NCBI GenBank assembly: GCA_030695565.1
Contig: JAUYRZ010000090.1
Location: 1-64,000 of the forward strand
From: Archangium sp.
GTDB lineage: Bacteria > Myxococcota > Myxococcia > Myxococcales > Myxococcaceae
Direction of reading: 5' to 3'
Length of the DNA: 64,000 bases
The notes beneath the pieces were generated by a model that was not told the origin of the DNA, searched no databases, and saw nothing but the letters and a program-made list of their open reading frames with translations. Below, one piece after another: positions 9,787 through 17,906 of this stretch. Position 1 is the stretch's first letter. Each line of letters opens with the position of its first letter. The position numbers and the translations under genes are program-made.

Positions 9787-10320
9787 ATGGTCTTCCTGCT
9801 GGTCACGGCGCTGCTCTCCTCGACTCCCGAGTCCGAACGCGGTCACCAGGCGCCAGCCCCTCCCAACCGGGTGAAGCTGGGGCTGTCCACCGCGGTGCTC
9901 ACCGGCGTCCCCGAGCTGTACCCCCTGCGCGGGTGGGTGGCCGTAGAAGCAGGCCCGATGGTGCACTTCCCGCTGGGTCGCTTCAGCGTGCGCCTGGGCC
10001 TCCCGTTGCGCGGAGGTGCCAGCGAGCTGGGCCCGGTTCTCTGGGCGGGCGTCACGGCCGAGTGCCGGCTTCACGTGACGGAGCGATTCGCCATCGGCCT
10101 GGGCATCGAGGCCAGCGCCTCGCTCGAGTTCGAACTGCTTCCCAACGGGTTCGACTCTTTCTTTGCGCGCTTTCACTTCGGCCCGACCGCGACGCTCGCT
10201 TCGGTGCGCCTCGGCGAGACGCTCAGCCATGAGGTGTCGTTGAGCGCGGCCGTGCTGTTTCGCGGTGAGCAGACTCAACCCGGCGGCTTCGTCTTCTTGA
10301 AGTACGCGTTCTTGCCCTGA
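9787..10320 (+). CDS. Hypothetical exported protein, possible outer-membrane beta-barrel
   Basis: A 177-aa protein beginning at ATG 9787, where a hydrophobic signal-like segment starts (MVFLLVTALLSS). The open frame extends further upstream, but that part overlaps the divergent gene and is not signal-like. The mature part has alternating hydrophobic/polar segments rich in Gly, Arg and aromatics and ends in FVFLKYAFLP, reminiscent of small outer-membrane barrels. It is convergent with the anti-sigma gene (3-bp gap). The family is not recognised. Confidence 0.65.
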   Translation: MVFLLVTALLSSTPESERGHQAPAPPNRVKLGLSTAVLTGVPELYPLRGWVAVEAGPMVHFPLGRFSVRLGLPLRGGASELGPVLWAGVTAECRLHVTERFAIGLGIEASASLEFELLPNGFDSFFARFHFGPTATLASVRLGETLSHEVSLSAAVLFRGEQTQPGGFVFLKYAFLP

Positions 10321-10323
10321 GGC

Positions 10324-11700
10324 TCAGCGGCCCGGCTGACGGAGCAACAACGGCACCTGCAACGTCGCTTCGACACCCAACGACGGCAACACCAGCGACT
10401 TCGCGGTGGTCACCAGGCACTCCGACGACGCGGCGCTGATGGTGCCGCTCTCGACGCGCGCCTTCTTCACCCTGCCCTGCGCGGAGACCACCAGCTCGAG
10501 CACCACTTCACCCTGCGCCGAGGGGTTCGCCTTGAGCCACTTCTCGTAGCAGGCCGACAGCTTGGGGCGCTGGGTCTTGATGGCCGACAACACGCGGGCG
10601 AGCGCCTCGGCGTCGGGATCCGGGCCTTCGTTCTCGACCACCGGCGTCTCGAGCTTCGCGGCGAAGGGCTGCCCCCCGATGAGCTCGGCCCACGACTCGG
10701 TCAGCGCGCCCCCCGGCGGGGTGAGGCCCAGGCGGCGACGGCCCGCGGTCACCACCTCGATGAAGGGCGCAGCGCCGAGTTGAACCCCATCGAGCGACAC
10801 CACCGTACCCGGGAGCAGCGCGCTCGCGTCGAAGCGCGCCCACGGACGGCCCGGAACAGCCGGTGCCTTCAAAGCGCTCACCACTTCATCGCGGCCTTCT
10901 GCGAGCGAAGAGCCGTCACTCCACCGCACCGACCGCGGGGCTTTCACCGAGCGGCGTTCGCCGGTGAGCGAGTCGACGACCTGCACTTCACCTTCGGCCA
11001 CCGCGAGCACCACTTCAGCGCCAGCCCGCGAGACCGAAAAGAGCGCGTTCGAGGCGATCACCCGGCGCGACGACGCCAGCACTTCGATGGGGCTGCCTAC
11101 CTGGGCGATCACCGCACCGGCCCCCAGGGTGAGCGAAGCCGCGCCGCCCAGCGAGAGTGAACCTTCGACCGCCAGGGCCCAGGCCACGTCACCTTCGGGC
11201 GCGAGGATCAACGACGCCGCCGACAACGCATCACCCGAGCGCGCCACGTCACCGGGCACCAGCGCGCGCCAGTCGGCCTCACCGCGTCGCAGCTGCGCCG
11301 TGGCATCGGCGCGCAGCACGGTCAGCGGATGAAACGGAGCCGCGGCCGTCGCCACCTGCTGCTGCGGAAGCTTCACCACGCCCGGAGACGCGGGATCTGC
11401 CGAGACCACCACGAAGGCCAGCACCGCCGCGGCCAGCGCCCCCCCCGCCCACCACAACCACCGCCACGGAGAAGGCGAAAGCTCACCTGCCGCCACCGCC
11501 TCATTGAGGCGCGCTTCGACCCGGCGAAAGGCCATGTCGGAGAGCGTGTAGGGCTTCATGCCGGCGAGCATTCGTTGACGGCCCTGCGCACGACGCAGGT
11601 GCCCCCGGCACTCGGCGCACTCGGTCAGGTGAGCCGCCGTTTCACCAGCGGGCGTCTCGCGCGCGGCGCTCTCGAGCACTTCAGGATCGAGGTGCTTCAT
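10324..11700 (-). CDS. Zinc-finger anti-sigma-like membrane protein with FecR-type and AgmX/TonB-like C-terminal domains
   Basis: A 458-aa protein. The N-terminus has the anti-sigma zinc motif H24-x3-C28-x2-C31. One membrane helix lies near residues 82-100. The periplasmic part resembles FecR (about 120-300), then a short PEGA-like stretch, then a C-terminal domain with a conserved Cys (LSACYEKWLKANP) and G-E-V-V-L-E-L-V-V, as in AgmX/TonB-like C-terminal domains. Its ATG overlaps the sigma factor stop by four bases (ATGA), so it should bind and restrain that sigma factor, relaying an envelope signal. The signal is unknown. Confidence 0.8.
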   Translation of the reverse strand: MKHLDPEVLESAARETPAGETAAHLTECAECRGHLRRAQGRQRMLAGMKPYTLSDMAFRRVEARLNEAVAAGELSPSPWRWLWWAGGALAAAVLAFVVVSADPASPGVVKLPQQQVATAAAPFHPLTVLRADATAQLRRGEADWRALVPGDVARSGDALSAASLILAPEGDVAWALAVEGSLSLGGAASLTLGAGAVIAQVGSPIEVLASSRRVIASNALFSVSRAGAEVVLAVAEGEVQVVDSLTGERRSVKAPRSVRWSDGSSLAEGRDEVVSALKAPAVPGRPWARFDASALLPGTVVSLDGVQLGAAPFIEVVTAGRRRLGLTPPGGALTESWAELIGGQPFAAKLETPVVENEGPDPDAEALARVLSAIKTQRPKLSACYEKWLKANPSAQGEVVLELVVSAQGRVKKARVESGTISAASSECLVTTAKSLVLPSLGVEATLQVPLLLRQPGR

Positions 11701-12326
11701 GATTCGCCACCCGTGAAGAAATCACACAACGCGGGGTCGTCCTTCGCCAGCGCCTCGAGCTCCCGGCGCGCGTAGAACAAGCGGGTGCGCACGGTGAGGA
11801 TGTTGGTGTCGAGCACCTCGGCGATCTTCTGCGCCTCCACGCCTTGCAGGTCGTGCATCACCAGCACCGCGCGCTTCTTGGGCGAGAGCTTCTCGAGCAG
11901 CACCTCGACCCGCTCCTGGCGTTCAGCGGAAAGCGAAACCGCGTCGGGCGTGGGCCGGTCATCGGCCTGGTCGGGCACCTCTTCCACGATGTCCAGGCGG
12001 CTGCGGGTGTGTTTGCGCCGCGCCTTCATCGCCACGTGCACGGTGAGCCGGTACAGCCAGGTGGTGAAGGCGCTCTTGCCTTCGAAACGCCGGATGCTCT
12101 TGAAGACCTCGATGAACACGTCTTGCAGCACGTCTTCCAGGTCTGAGCGGGGCACCAGGAAGGTCAGCTGACGGGTCACCTGCCGGTGATGGAGCGCATA
12201 CAGCTCGCGGAAAGCGGTGACGTCCCCGCCGCGGGCCCGCTCGACGACATCAGCGCGGGAGGCAGAGGTGGTCACTGGCGCGCGCTGTAGCCCCGTGCTC
12301 TGCCAACTGTAAAGCGAGAGCTCCAT
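11697..12326 (-). CDS. ECF-family RNA polymerase sigma factor
   Basis: A 209-aa sigma-70 family protein. Region 2 contains the acidic D-L-E-D-V-L-Q-D-V-F-I-E-V-F motif followed by F-x-x-W-L-Y-R; region 4 has a helix-turn-helix (AQKIAEVLDTNILTVRTRLFYAR). The upstream ATG at 12359 is in frame, but the start at 12326 is preceded four bases away by AAGGGG, so I prefer it. It is translationally coupled to the downstream anti-sigma gene and is divergent from the ICMT-like gene, with which it may share a promoter region. Confidence 0.9.
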   Translation of the reverse strand: MELSLYSWQSTGLQRAPVTTSASRADVVERARGGDVTAFRELYALHHRQVTRQLTFLVPRSDLEDVLQDVFIEVFKSIRRFEGKSAFTTWLYRLTVHVAMKARRKHTRSRLDIVEEVPDQADDRPTPDAVSLSAERQERVEVLLEKLSPKKRAVLVMHDLQGVEAQKIAEVLDTNILTVRTRLFYARRELEALAKDDPALCDFFTGGES

Positions 12327-12379
12327 TACCCCTTCAGTGTCACCTGACAGGGCCGGCATTCAGCGGTACAGGGCCCCGC

Positions 12380-13096
12380 GTGCAGCGCGCTTTGGACATG
12401 GCGGGAGCCGTCTTTTTCCGCATCCGGAGCTTCGCGCCCTTGCCCGTGATTTTCCTCGGGATGTCCCTGTCCTGGCGCTCCCACGTGCGCCCCGGACCGG
12501 GGGGGGCGGACGTCGACGGGGCCCTCAATCTGGTGGGGTTGGGTCTGTGCCTTCTGGGGGCGGCCATCCGCTTCGTCACGGTCGGGTATGTACCGGCAGG
12601 GACCAGCTCGCAGTCGCGGCAGCTGCACTCCCACGCGCTGAACACCGAAGGCCCCTACGCGGTGGTTCGCCACCCGTTGTACCTGGGCAACGGCTTCATC
12701 ACCGTGGGGCTGCTGGCCATCGCGCACGAACCCTGGGCGTGGGCGTTGGGCCTGACGTATTTCCTGGTGAGCCACGTGCTCATCATTCGCGCGGAAGAAG
12801 CGCTGCTGCGCCGCACGTTCACCACGCAGTACGACGCGTGGGCTTCGGGCGTGCCGAGGTGGTTGCCCAAAGGCCTGCCTTCGCTGAAGGGCCACTTCGC
12901 CTGGGTGCGGGCGATTCAGCGCGAGGTGAACCCGCTGGTGGGCTGGGGCATGGGCGCGACGCTCCTGTTGATGTGGGAGGCGTTTGCGCGCAGTCAGCTC
13001 ACCGCAGAACGCGGCCGGGCCGGGCTGGTCACGCTGCTGTTGTTTCTGCTGATGCTGATTCTCAACAAAGTCTGGAAGATCTGGAGGCGCGCATGA
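12380..13096 (+). CDS. Isoprenylcysteine carboxyl methyltransferase-like (ICMT/PEMT) membrane protein
   Basis: A membrane protein of 238 aa from GTG 12380 (an ATG at 12398 would give 232 aa). It has about five or six membrane helices and the family signature NTEGPYAVVRHPLYLGN, followed by E-E-x-L-x-x-x-F-x-x-x-Y-x-x-W, which forms the AdoMet site in ICMT-like enzymes. The substrate in bacteria is usually unknown: phospholipid, quinone or small thiol methylation are all possible. The stop overlaps the start of the next gene (ATGA at 13093-13096), so the two are coupled. Confidence 0.82.
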   Translation: MQRALDMAGAVFFRIRSFAPLPVIFLGMSLSWRSHVRPGPGGADVDGALNLVGLGLCLLGAAIRFVTVGYVPAGTSSQSRQLHSHALNTEGPYAVVRHPLYLGNGFITVGLLAIAHEPWAWALGLTYFLVSHVLIIRAEEALLRRTFTTQYDAWASGVPRWLPKGLPSLKGHFAWVRAIQREVNPLVGWGMGATLLLMWEAFARSQLTAERGRAGLVTLLLFLLMLILNKVWKIWRRA

Positions 13097-13836
13097 GCCG
13101 GGATGAAGAGCCCATCGACCGTTCGTTCGAAGGGCAAGAAGTGCTGCAGAAGCTGCTGAGCCAATCGGGCTCGCTGGCCGACGTGGATGACGTGGCCGAA
13201 GCCTTCAAGCAGGCGGTGAAGCAGAACGTGCCCGCGCCGGTGGTGATCCAGGCCTTGTGGGAAGACGAGCCGCGCTTCAGCTCACCCGACGAAGCGGCGC
13301 AGCTCTTCAGCAACCTGCTGGGCCTCTACGAGCTGGTGGCCAGCGGCGCGAAGTTGGACCTCGGCGCGAAGAGCGTGAAGGTCAAACGCGAGAAGGCGCA
13401 GAAGCCCGAAGCGTTCGGCACCGGCGAACCCGACGATCACTTCATCGAGGCCGCGTGGCGCTACTTCGACGACTTCCCCAAGGAGCGGCAGCGCTTCGAA
13501 CACGCCTTCGAGAACCGGCAGGACACCCTGGTCTCCTGGTTGGATGGTTCGGGCCTGGAGGACGCGGGGTTTGCGCTCGCGCGGCACCTCGTCGGTGAAG
13601 TCTTCGCCATGCTCGAGCTGGGCGGCCGTGAGGTGAAGACGCTCTACGACGAGCACCTTCCGAAGACGGCGAGTCTCGAGACGTTACCCAGGGCCCTCGC
13701 TGAATGGATTGAAGAGAGCCTGTTCGAGGCCACCTCTGACGAGGCGCAGCCGATGCCCGAGCAAGAGGCCGCGTTGGTGCTCGACGTGGTGGCGCGCGCT
13801 TCTGTGGCGATGTGGAAGTCAGCCGGACAAGCTTGA
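13093..13836 (+). CDS. Conserved hypothetical cytoplasmic protein
   Basis: A 247-aa acidic, helix-rich soluble protein without signal peptide, membrane segment or recognisable motif. It overlaps the ICMT-like gene by four bases, which fixes the start and implies cotranslation. The acidic N-terminus and regular helical pattern suggest a protein-interaction role, but nothing specific can be assigned. Confidence 0.75.
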   Translation: MSRDEEPIDRSFEGQEVLQKLLSQSGSLADVDDVAEAFKQAVKQNVPAPVVIQALWEDEPRFSSPDEAAQLFSNLLGLYELVASGAKLDLGAKSVKVKREKAQKPEAFGTGEPDDHFIEAAWRYFDDFPKERQRFEHAFENRQDTLVSWLDGSGLEDAGFALARHLVGEVFAMLELGGREVKTLYDEHLPKTASLETLPRALAEWIEESLFEATSDEAQPMPEQEAALVLDVVARASVAMWKSAGQA

Positions 13837-13922
13837 CTGAGCGCCCCCGGGTGAACGACTGTAGAGCCCTCATGGCCCCTCGTACTGGCGCGGCCTGAGC
13901 CTTTTCTCTTGGAGCGACAGCG

Positions 13923-14471
13923 ATGCCCAAAGACGACGACAGCAGTGGATTTACGGGGAAGCGGAACAAGTCGTTCCGCGAGCTCGACGCGGCGCGCGGC
14001 AAGTCGAAGTACCACTCGCGCCAGGACGACCCCAAGCAGCAGCGCATCGAACGCAGCGCCAGCTACGAGAAGTACAAGAAGGCGGCTGACTCGCTCTTCA
14101 CCGGCGGCGCGTTGCCGGAAGGCCTGGCGGCGACCTTCGATCCCGAGGGCAAGAAGAAGGAGCACAAGGCCGCGCTCCAGCGCATCACCGAGGCGCCCGA
14201 TCGCAAGGCGTGGGCGCAGCTGGTGACCGAGTTCATCGAGAAGTACGACCTCATCGACGACCCGTTCTTCCTCGATTCGCTGCTCGATCATCCGAAAGAT
14301 CGCATCGTCGACAAGGCGCTCGCGCGGCTGGAGCTGCTGGCGGAAGACGGCCGGCTCAGTCGCGAGAAGGCGCCCCGCTCGATGCAGCAGCGCCTCAAGA
14401 CGCAGGAGATGACGAACCTCGACTCCGACGTTCAGGCCCGGGCCAAGGCGCTGCGCACGAAATTGTTCTGA
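13923..14471 (+). CDS. Conserved hypothetical protein, highly charged
   Basis: A 182-aa soluble protein starting 8 bases after a GGAG site. The first ~60 residues are very Lys/Arg/Asp-rich and probably disordered; residues ~75-165 are helical with repeated ...DHPKDRIVDKALARLELL..., resembling a HEAT-like helical pair. No catalytic residues or family are recognised. It is followed by a probable terminator. Confidence 0.75.
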   Translation: MPKDDDSSGFTGKRNKSFRELDAARGKSKYHSRQDDPKQQRIERSASYEKYKKAADSLFTGGALPEGLAATFDPEGKKKEHKAALQRITEAPDRKAWAQLVTEFIEKYDLIDDPFFLDSLLDHPKDRIVDKALARLELLAEDGRLSREKAPRSMQQRLKTQEMTNLDSDVQARAKALRTKLF

Positions 14472-14490
14472 CGGCGTGAATGGCGGTGTG

Positions 14491-14527
14491 GCGGGCCCGT
14501 CCTGAGGCCCGCTGCCGCTCATGGCAG
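14491..14527 (+). terminator. Probable terminator hairpins after 13923-14471
   Basis: GCGGGCC (14491-14497) pairs with GGCCCGC (14506-14512) around an 8-base loop; CTGCC and GGCAG (14512-14527) form a second small stem. The tandem stems begin 20 bp after the stop. There is no T-run, as is common in very GC-rich genomes, so termination efficiency is uncertain. Confidence 0.4.
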
Positions 14528-14546
14528 CAATCCCCTGGAGCACCAC

Positions 14547-14834
14547 ATGAAGAAGCTCGTGATGGCCACCGTGGCGTCGTTGTCCTTGTGCGCGTTTGCC
14601 GGTGAAGCCCCGGTCGCTGCTGCCCCGGCTGCCGCTCCTGCCGCGAAGGCGGTTGCTGCGGCCCCCGCCGCGGCGCCCGCGAAGACTGAAGTGGTGAAGA
14701 AGGAGGAGAAGAAGGACGCCATTGGTGCGCCGGCCGCCACGGCTGCTGCGGCCGAGCCTGCGAAGACTGAAGAGGCCGTGAAGCCCGTTGAGCTGCCGGC
14801 GAAGAAGACCGCGCCTGCGATGAAGAAGAAGTGA
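14547..14834 (+). CDS. Small exported Ala/Pro/Lys-rich protein
   Basis: A 95-aa protein with a clear signal peptide (MKKLVMATVASLSLCAFA, cleavage after A18 or so). The mature region is low-complexity Ala-Pro with alternating Lys and Glu blocks (KKEEKKD, PAKKTAPAMKKK), expected to be disordered in the periplasm. Such proteins can act as linkers or cell-wall-interacting peptides, but no family is recognised. It has a GGAG site before the ATG. Confidence 0.65.
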   Translation: MKKLVMATVASLSLCAFAGEAPVAAAPAAAPAAKAVAAAPAAAPAKTEVVKKEEKKDAIGAPAATAAAAEPAKTEEAVKPVELPAKKTAPAMKKK

Positions 14835-14841
14835 TCAACCT

Positions 14842-14950
14842 CGCCCTGCGCAGCGGGGAGAGGTCGGTCCGCAGGACCGGGTGAGGGGCCGCCTCCGGCG
14901 CTTCGAAGGCCCCTCACCCCAACCCTCTCCCCGCTTCGCAGGGAGAGGGA
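14842..14950. repeat. Dispersed palindromic repeat, copy A (long inverted pair)
   Basis: This is the largest copy of the repeat family found across the window. A left arm containing GGGGAGAGG and GGTGAGGGGCC is mirrored by a right arm GGCCCCTCACC...CCTCTCCCC, giving a potential ~100-nt hairpin. It fills the gap between the small exported protein and the SDR gene. It looks like a small non-autonomous (REP- or MITE-like) element with no coding capacity. Confidence 0.75.
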
Positions 14951-14970
14951 GCTTGAGCTAGGTCAGCCGC

Positions 14971-15738
14971 ATGCACGTCGTCATCACGGGAGCATCGAGC
15001 GGCATCGGCGAAGCCATCGCCCGCGAGTATTTTTCGAGGAACGCGCACGTCACGCTCGTCGCGCGGCGTCGCGACCTGCTGGAGAAGCTCGCAGAAGCCG
15101 GTGATGGCAAGGCGCACATCGTCACGGCTGACCTGAGCGACCCCGAGCAGGTGACCACCTGGGTCGATGCCGCCGAGGCGAAGAATGGCCCGGTGGATGT
15201 GCTCATCAACAACGCCGGCGTGCAGATCGTCCGCTCATTCGTCGACACGCCGTTCGAAGAAGGCGCGCGGCTGATTCAGATCGACCTGCTCGCGCCGCTG
15301 CGGCTCTCGCACTTCATGGCGAAGCGAATGATGGCGCGCGGCAAGGGCACCCTCGTCGACATCTCCTCGATGGCGGCCATCGCGCCGACGCCGGGCATGA
15401 GCTTCTACAACGCGGCGAAGGGCGGGCTGGCCGCGGCTTCCGAAGGACTGCGCGCGGAGTTGAAGCCGTACGGCGTGCACGTGGTGACGGTGTACCCGGG
15501 GCCGGTGAAGACGCCGATGGAGACCGCGGGCCGCGCTGCGTACGAAGAGAGCTGGGTGGCGCGCCTGCTTGCCCCCGCAGGTGAAGCCACGGTGCTCGCG
15601 CGCCTGGTGGCCGATGCGGTGGAGGAGAAGCAGCCGCGAATCATCTATCCGTTCATGAACGCGCTGGGCCGGCACTTCCCCGCCATGACCCGGATCATGC
15701 TCGACGCCTTCACCCCGAAGGTGCGCAAGACGGAGTGA
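14971..15738 (+). CDS. Short-chain dehydrogenase/reductase
   Basis: A 255-aa classical SDR. The cofactor motif TGASSGIG is at residues 6-13, the structural NNAG motif near 72-75, the catalytic Ser in ISSMA near residue 132, and YNAAK supplies Tyr and Lys. The loop after the catalytic site has PGPVKTPM, the usual PG motif. R34 and R35 after the second strand suggest NADP(H). The substrate is unknown. It is preceded by repeat copy A and convergent with the DUF2378 gene with a 3-bp gap. Confidence 0.9.
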   Translation: MHVVITGASSGIGEAIAREYFSRNAHVTLVARRRDLLEKLAEAGDGKAHIVTADLSDPEQVTTWVDAAEAKNGPVDVLINNAGVQIVRSFVDTPFEEGARLIQIDLLAPLRLSHFMAKRMMARGKGTLVDISSMAAIAPTPGMSFYNAAKGGLAAASEGLRAELKPYGVHVVTVYPGPVKTPMETAGRAAYEESWVARLLAPAGEATVLARLVADAVEEKQPRIIYPFMNALGRHFPAMTRIMLDAFTPKVRKTE

Positions 15739-15741
15739 CGG

Positions 15742-16293
15742 CTACTCCTTCCAGTCCACCTGCCAGGCCACGTGCTCACCTTCGCTGCGCACGCGCGTCA
15801 CCTGAACTTCTTTGCCACCGAGGATCCGCGAGCCTTCTTCGAGCACGCCTTCGTAATAGCTCGGCGGCCCCACCAGCGGGCCGAGCTGAATCTCCATCGA
15901 GGTGGGCCCCAGCTCAGCGACCTTCGCATCGATGTAGTTGTTCCCGTGCTTGAGGGAGCTGCCGATGCGCTTGAGCGATCGACGCACACCCAGCATCTTC
16001 ATCGCATGGAGCGCAGCGCTGCCCAGCAAGGTCGAGGTCATTCCGCGAATCACCGCGAGCCGGCCCACTTCGCGGCAGGCCTCGGCTTCGCTCAGCTGCG
16101 GGTACCTGTGGCGGGCCGCGATCACCATCCACCGGTAGAACTCCACCGCGGGATACGCCGGGGCCAACTTCCGGTTCAGGTCGAGCCCGGCCAGGCGCAG
16201 CTTCTCGACCAGGGGTGGGTCGGAGAGCGCCTCCATCGCGCCCTTGAGAAGCCCGTCGGCGACCTGCTCGAACTCGACGCGCTCGTGGCCCAT
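15742..16293 (-). CDS. DUF2378 / TIGR02265-like protein
   Basis: A 183-aa protein starting at ATG 16293. It carries the features I associate with DUF2378 (TIGR02265), a family largely confined to myxobacteria: LRLAGLDLNRKLAPAYP, a conserved helical centre, the S-L-K-x-G-N-N-Y segment, and a C-terminal Val-x-x-x-W strand. Function is unknown. It is the last gene of a minus-strand operon with orn, a metallophosphoesterase and a Cys-rich protein (gaps of 9-11 bp). Its presence is a main reason for placing this genome in Myxococcota. Confidence 0.8.
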   Translation of the reverse strand: MGHERVEFEQVADGLLKGAMEALSDPPLVEKLRLAGLDLNRKLAPAYPAVEFYRWMVIAARHRYPQLSEAEACREVGRLAVIRGMTSTLLGSAALHAMKMLGVRRSLKRIGSSLKHGNNYIDAKVAELGPTSMEIQLGPLVGPPSYYEGVLEEGSRILGGKEVQVTRVRSEGEHVAWQVDWKE

Positions 16294-16304
16294 GGGCGAA
16301 AAGC

Positions 16305-16667
16305 CTACTCCAGCTGCAGACCGCAATCGCCGCACGCGCCGCTCTGCAGCGGACCCACGAACCCGCAGGCCGGGCACGGCGGCTCAGCACCTTCTGCGAC
16401 CGGCGTTCCCAACGAGACCAGGCCGCCCGTGCCTTCACGCTCGACGGCCGCCAGCCACTCGGCCTGCATCAGCTTCGCGACGCGAGGCACGTCTTCTTCA
16501 TGCACCATCAGCTGCAGCTTCGAGCCGCACCCGCACCCGCCCGCGCAACACGCCTTGGGCGGCGGCTTGGCGAGCTCGACCTCGATGTCCTGCGCCAACA
16601 ACTGACGCTCCAACTCGCGCATCTGCTGCAGCGGCCCTTCGAAGTACGGAACGAGTGCGGTGCTCAT
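16305..16667 (-). CDS. Small Cys-rich protein, zinc-ribbon C-terminus
   Basis: A 120-aa protein. Residues ~1-35 resemble the ferredoxin-like fold of small signal-transducing proteins of the DUF2007 type; a Cys cluster CCAGGCGCGS follows, then a C-terminal zinc ribbon (CPACGF...CGDCGL). It sits between a metallophosphoesterase (9 bp upstream) and the DUF2378 gene (11 bp downstream) in the same operon. A regulatory or metal-binding role is inferred from the cysteines only. Confidence 0.75.
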   Translation of the reverse strand: MSTALVPYFEGPLQQMRELERQLLAQDIEVELAKPPPKACCAGGCGCGSKLQLMVHEEDVPRVAKLMQAEWLAAVEREGTGGLVSLGTPVAEGAEPPCPACGFVGPLQSGACGDCGLQLE

Positions 16668-16676
16668 GAGCGCCTT

Positions 16677-17330
16677 CTACCCGGAATCGATGGGCTGCCA
16701 CACGCGGTGCGCCTTCACCGAGACCAGCCGATGTTCCGGCAACCACAACCCGGTCAGCTCGCGGCCGTACACACAACCCGAATCGAGCCCGGTGGCGTGC
16801 GCCTCGCGCTGCAAGCCGCGCATCGCGTCGTGACCGAACACCACGTGGCGGGGCCCGGGCCAGCGGGTCGCCCAGGGCACGCCGCCATCGACTCGCATCG
16901 AGGCCTGACCTTCTGCGTCGAGGGAGCGCATGTTGAGCAGCACGTGTTTGGGCTGCCGCTCCAGCTCGACCGTGGGAATGAGCCCGGCGTGCACCACCAG
17001 GGCGTTGAGCTCGGGCAGGTCGAGCCAGAGCGGCAGTTGATCGAGGTAGCGCCAATCATCCGCCCGCAGGGTGGCCGCCACCTTCGAGTGGTGCGCCTTC
17101 TTCGAGAGCCCCGCCTTCACGTCGAGCAGGTGGGCGTCGTGATTGCCGAGCACCGCCAGCGCACCGAGCTCCCGCGCGCGCTGCACCACGCCCGCAGAGT
17201 CAGGCCCCTTGGCGACCAGGTCGCCCACCAGCACGAGCCTGTCTTCGGGGGTCCACCCGGCGACCTTCAGCAGAGCGCCGAGCTCGTCGTTGCACCCGTG
17301 CACGTCACCGATGAGCAGCGTTCGGCGCAC
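16677..17330 (-). CDS. Metallophosphoesterase (ApaH/PrpE-like)
   Basis: A 217-aa calcineurin-like phosphoesterase from GTG 17330. Metal-binding motifs are in order: GDVHG (8-12), GDLVAKGPDS (around 37-46) and GNHD (around 62-65), with downstream His in VVHAG and FGHD. This pattern fits ApaH/PrpE-type enzymes acting on diadenosine tetraphosphate or phosphoproteins. It begins 11 bp after orn, suggesting joint nucleotide or RNA turnover. Exact substrate cannot be told from sequence. Confidence 0.87.
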   Translation of the reverse strand: MRRTLLIGDVHGCNDELGALLKVAGWTPEDRLVLVGDLVAKGPDSAGVVQRARELGALAVLGNHDAHLLDVKAGLSKKAHHSKVAATLRADDWRYLDQLPLWLDLPELNALVVHAGLIPTVELERQPKHVLLNMRSLDAEGQASMRVDGGVPWATRWPGPRHVVFGHDAMRGLQREAHATGLDSGCVYGRELTGLWLPEHRLVSVKAHRVWQPIDSG

Positions 17331-17341
17331 GGGATTCCTCT

Positions 17342-17893
17342 TCAGACCTCGCTGGCCTTCTTGAAGAAGGTCTGCTGGTAGAACGCGAGCTCACCAATCG
17401 ACGCACGCAGGTCGGACAACACGGTGTGCGACGCGTCGACCTTCGAGCGGCCCGGGGCGTTGGGGTACCAGGCCTTGGTGATGATCTTCAGGCTGGAGAC
17501 ATCGACCATCCGGTAGTGCAGCGCGCGATCGAAGCCGGGCATGTACCTGGCGATGAACGAGCGATCGGTGTGGATCGAGTTGCCGCACAGAATGCCTTCG
17601 CCGTAATCGCAGTGCTGCAGGAGCAGCTTGGTCGCTTCCTTCTCGGCGATGCGCAGCGAGATGTCGGACTTCTTCACGCGCTCGAGCAGGCCGTTCTTCG
17701 TGTGCATCTCCTTCACGAAGGGCTCCATGCGCTCCAGCGCGTCGGTGGGCTGCCAGACCGCGGTCTCCCACTCGGCGATGGGCTTCAAGTCGGGACCGGT
17801 GATGATGATGCCCATTTCGATGATGACGTTGGTGGCGGTGTCGAGGCCGGTCATTTCCAGGTCGCACCACACGAAGCGCTGCTCGGAGTTCAT
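17342..17893 (-). CDS. orn: Oligoribonuclease
   Basis: A 183-aa DEDDh 3'-5' exoribonuclease, the normal length. D11 and E13 in CDLEMTGLD, the middle Asp in IHTDRSFIARYMP, and the final His/Asp in SHTVLSDLRASIGEL form the catalytic set. It degrades very short RNAs (nanoRNA, pGpG) and is often essential. I chose ATG 17893, since the family starts just before the first motif; the upstream extension overlaps the divergent gene. It heads a four-gene operon. Confidence 0.95.
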   Translation of the reverse strand: MNSEQRFVWCDLEMTGLDTATNVIIEMGIIITGPDLKPIAEWETAVWQPTDALERMEPFVKEMHTKNGLLERVKKSDISLRIAEKEATKLLLQHCDYGEGILCGNSIHTDRSFIARYMPGFDRALHYRMVDVSSLKIITKAWYPNAPGRSKVDASHTVLSDLRASIGELAFYQQTFFKKASEV

Positions 17894-17906
17894 GGAGAGG
17901 CACTTA

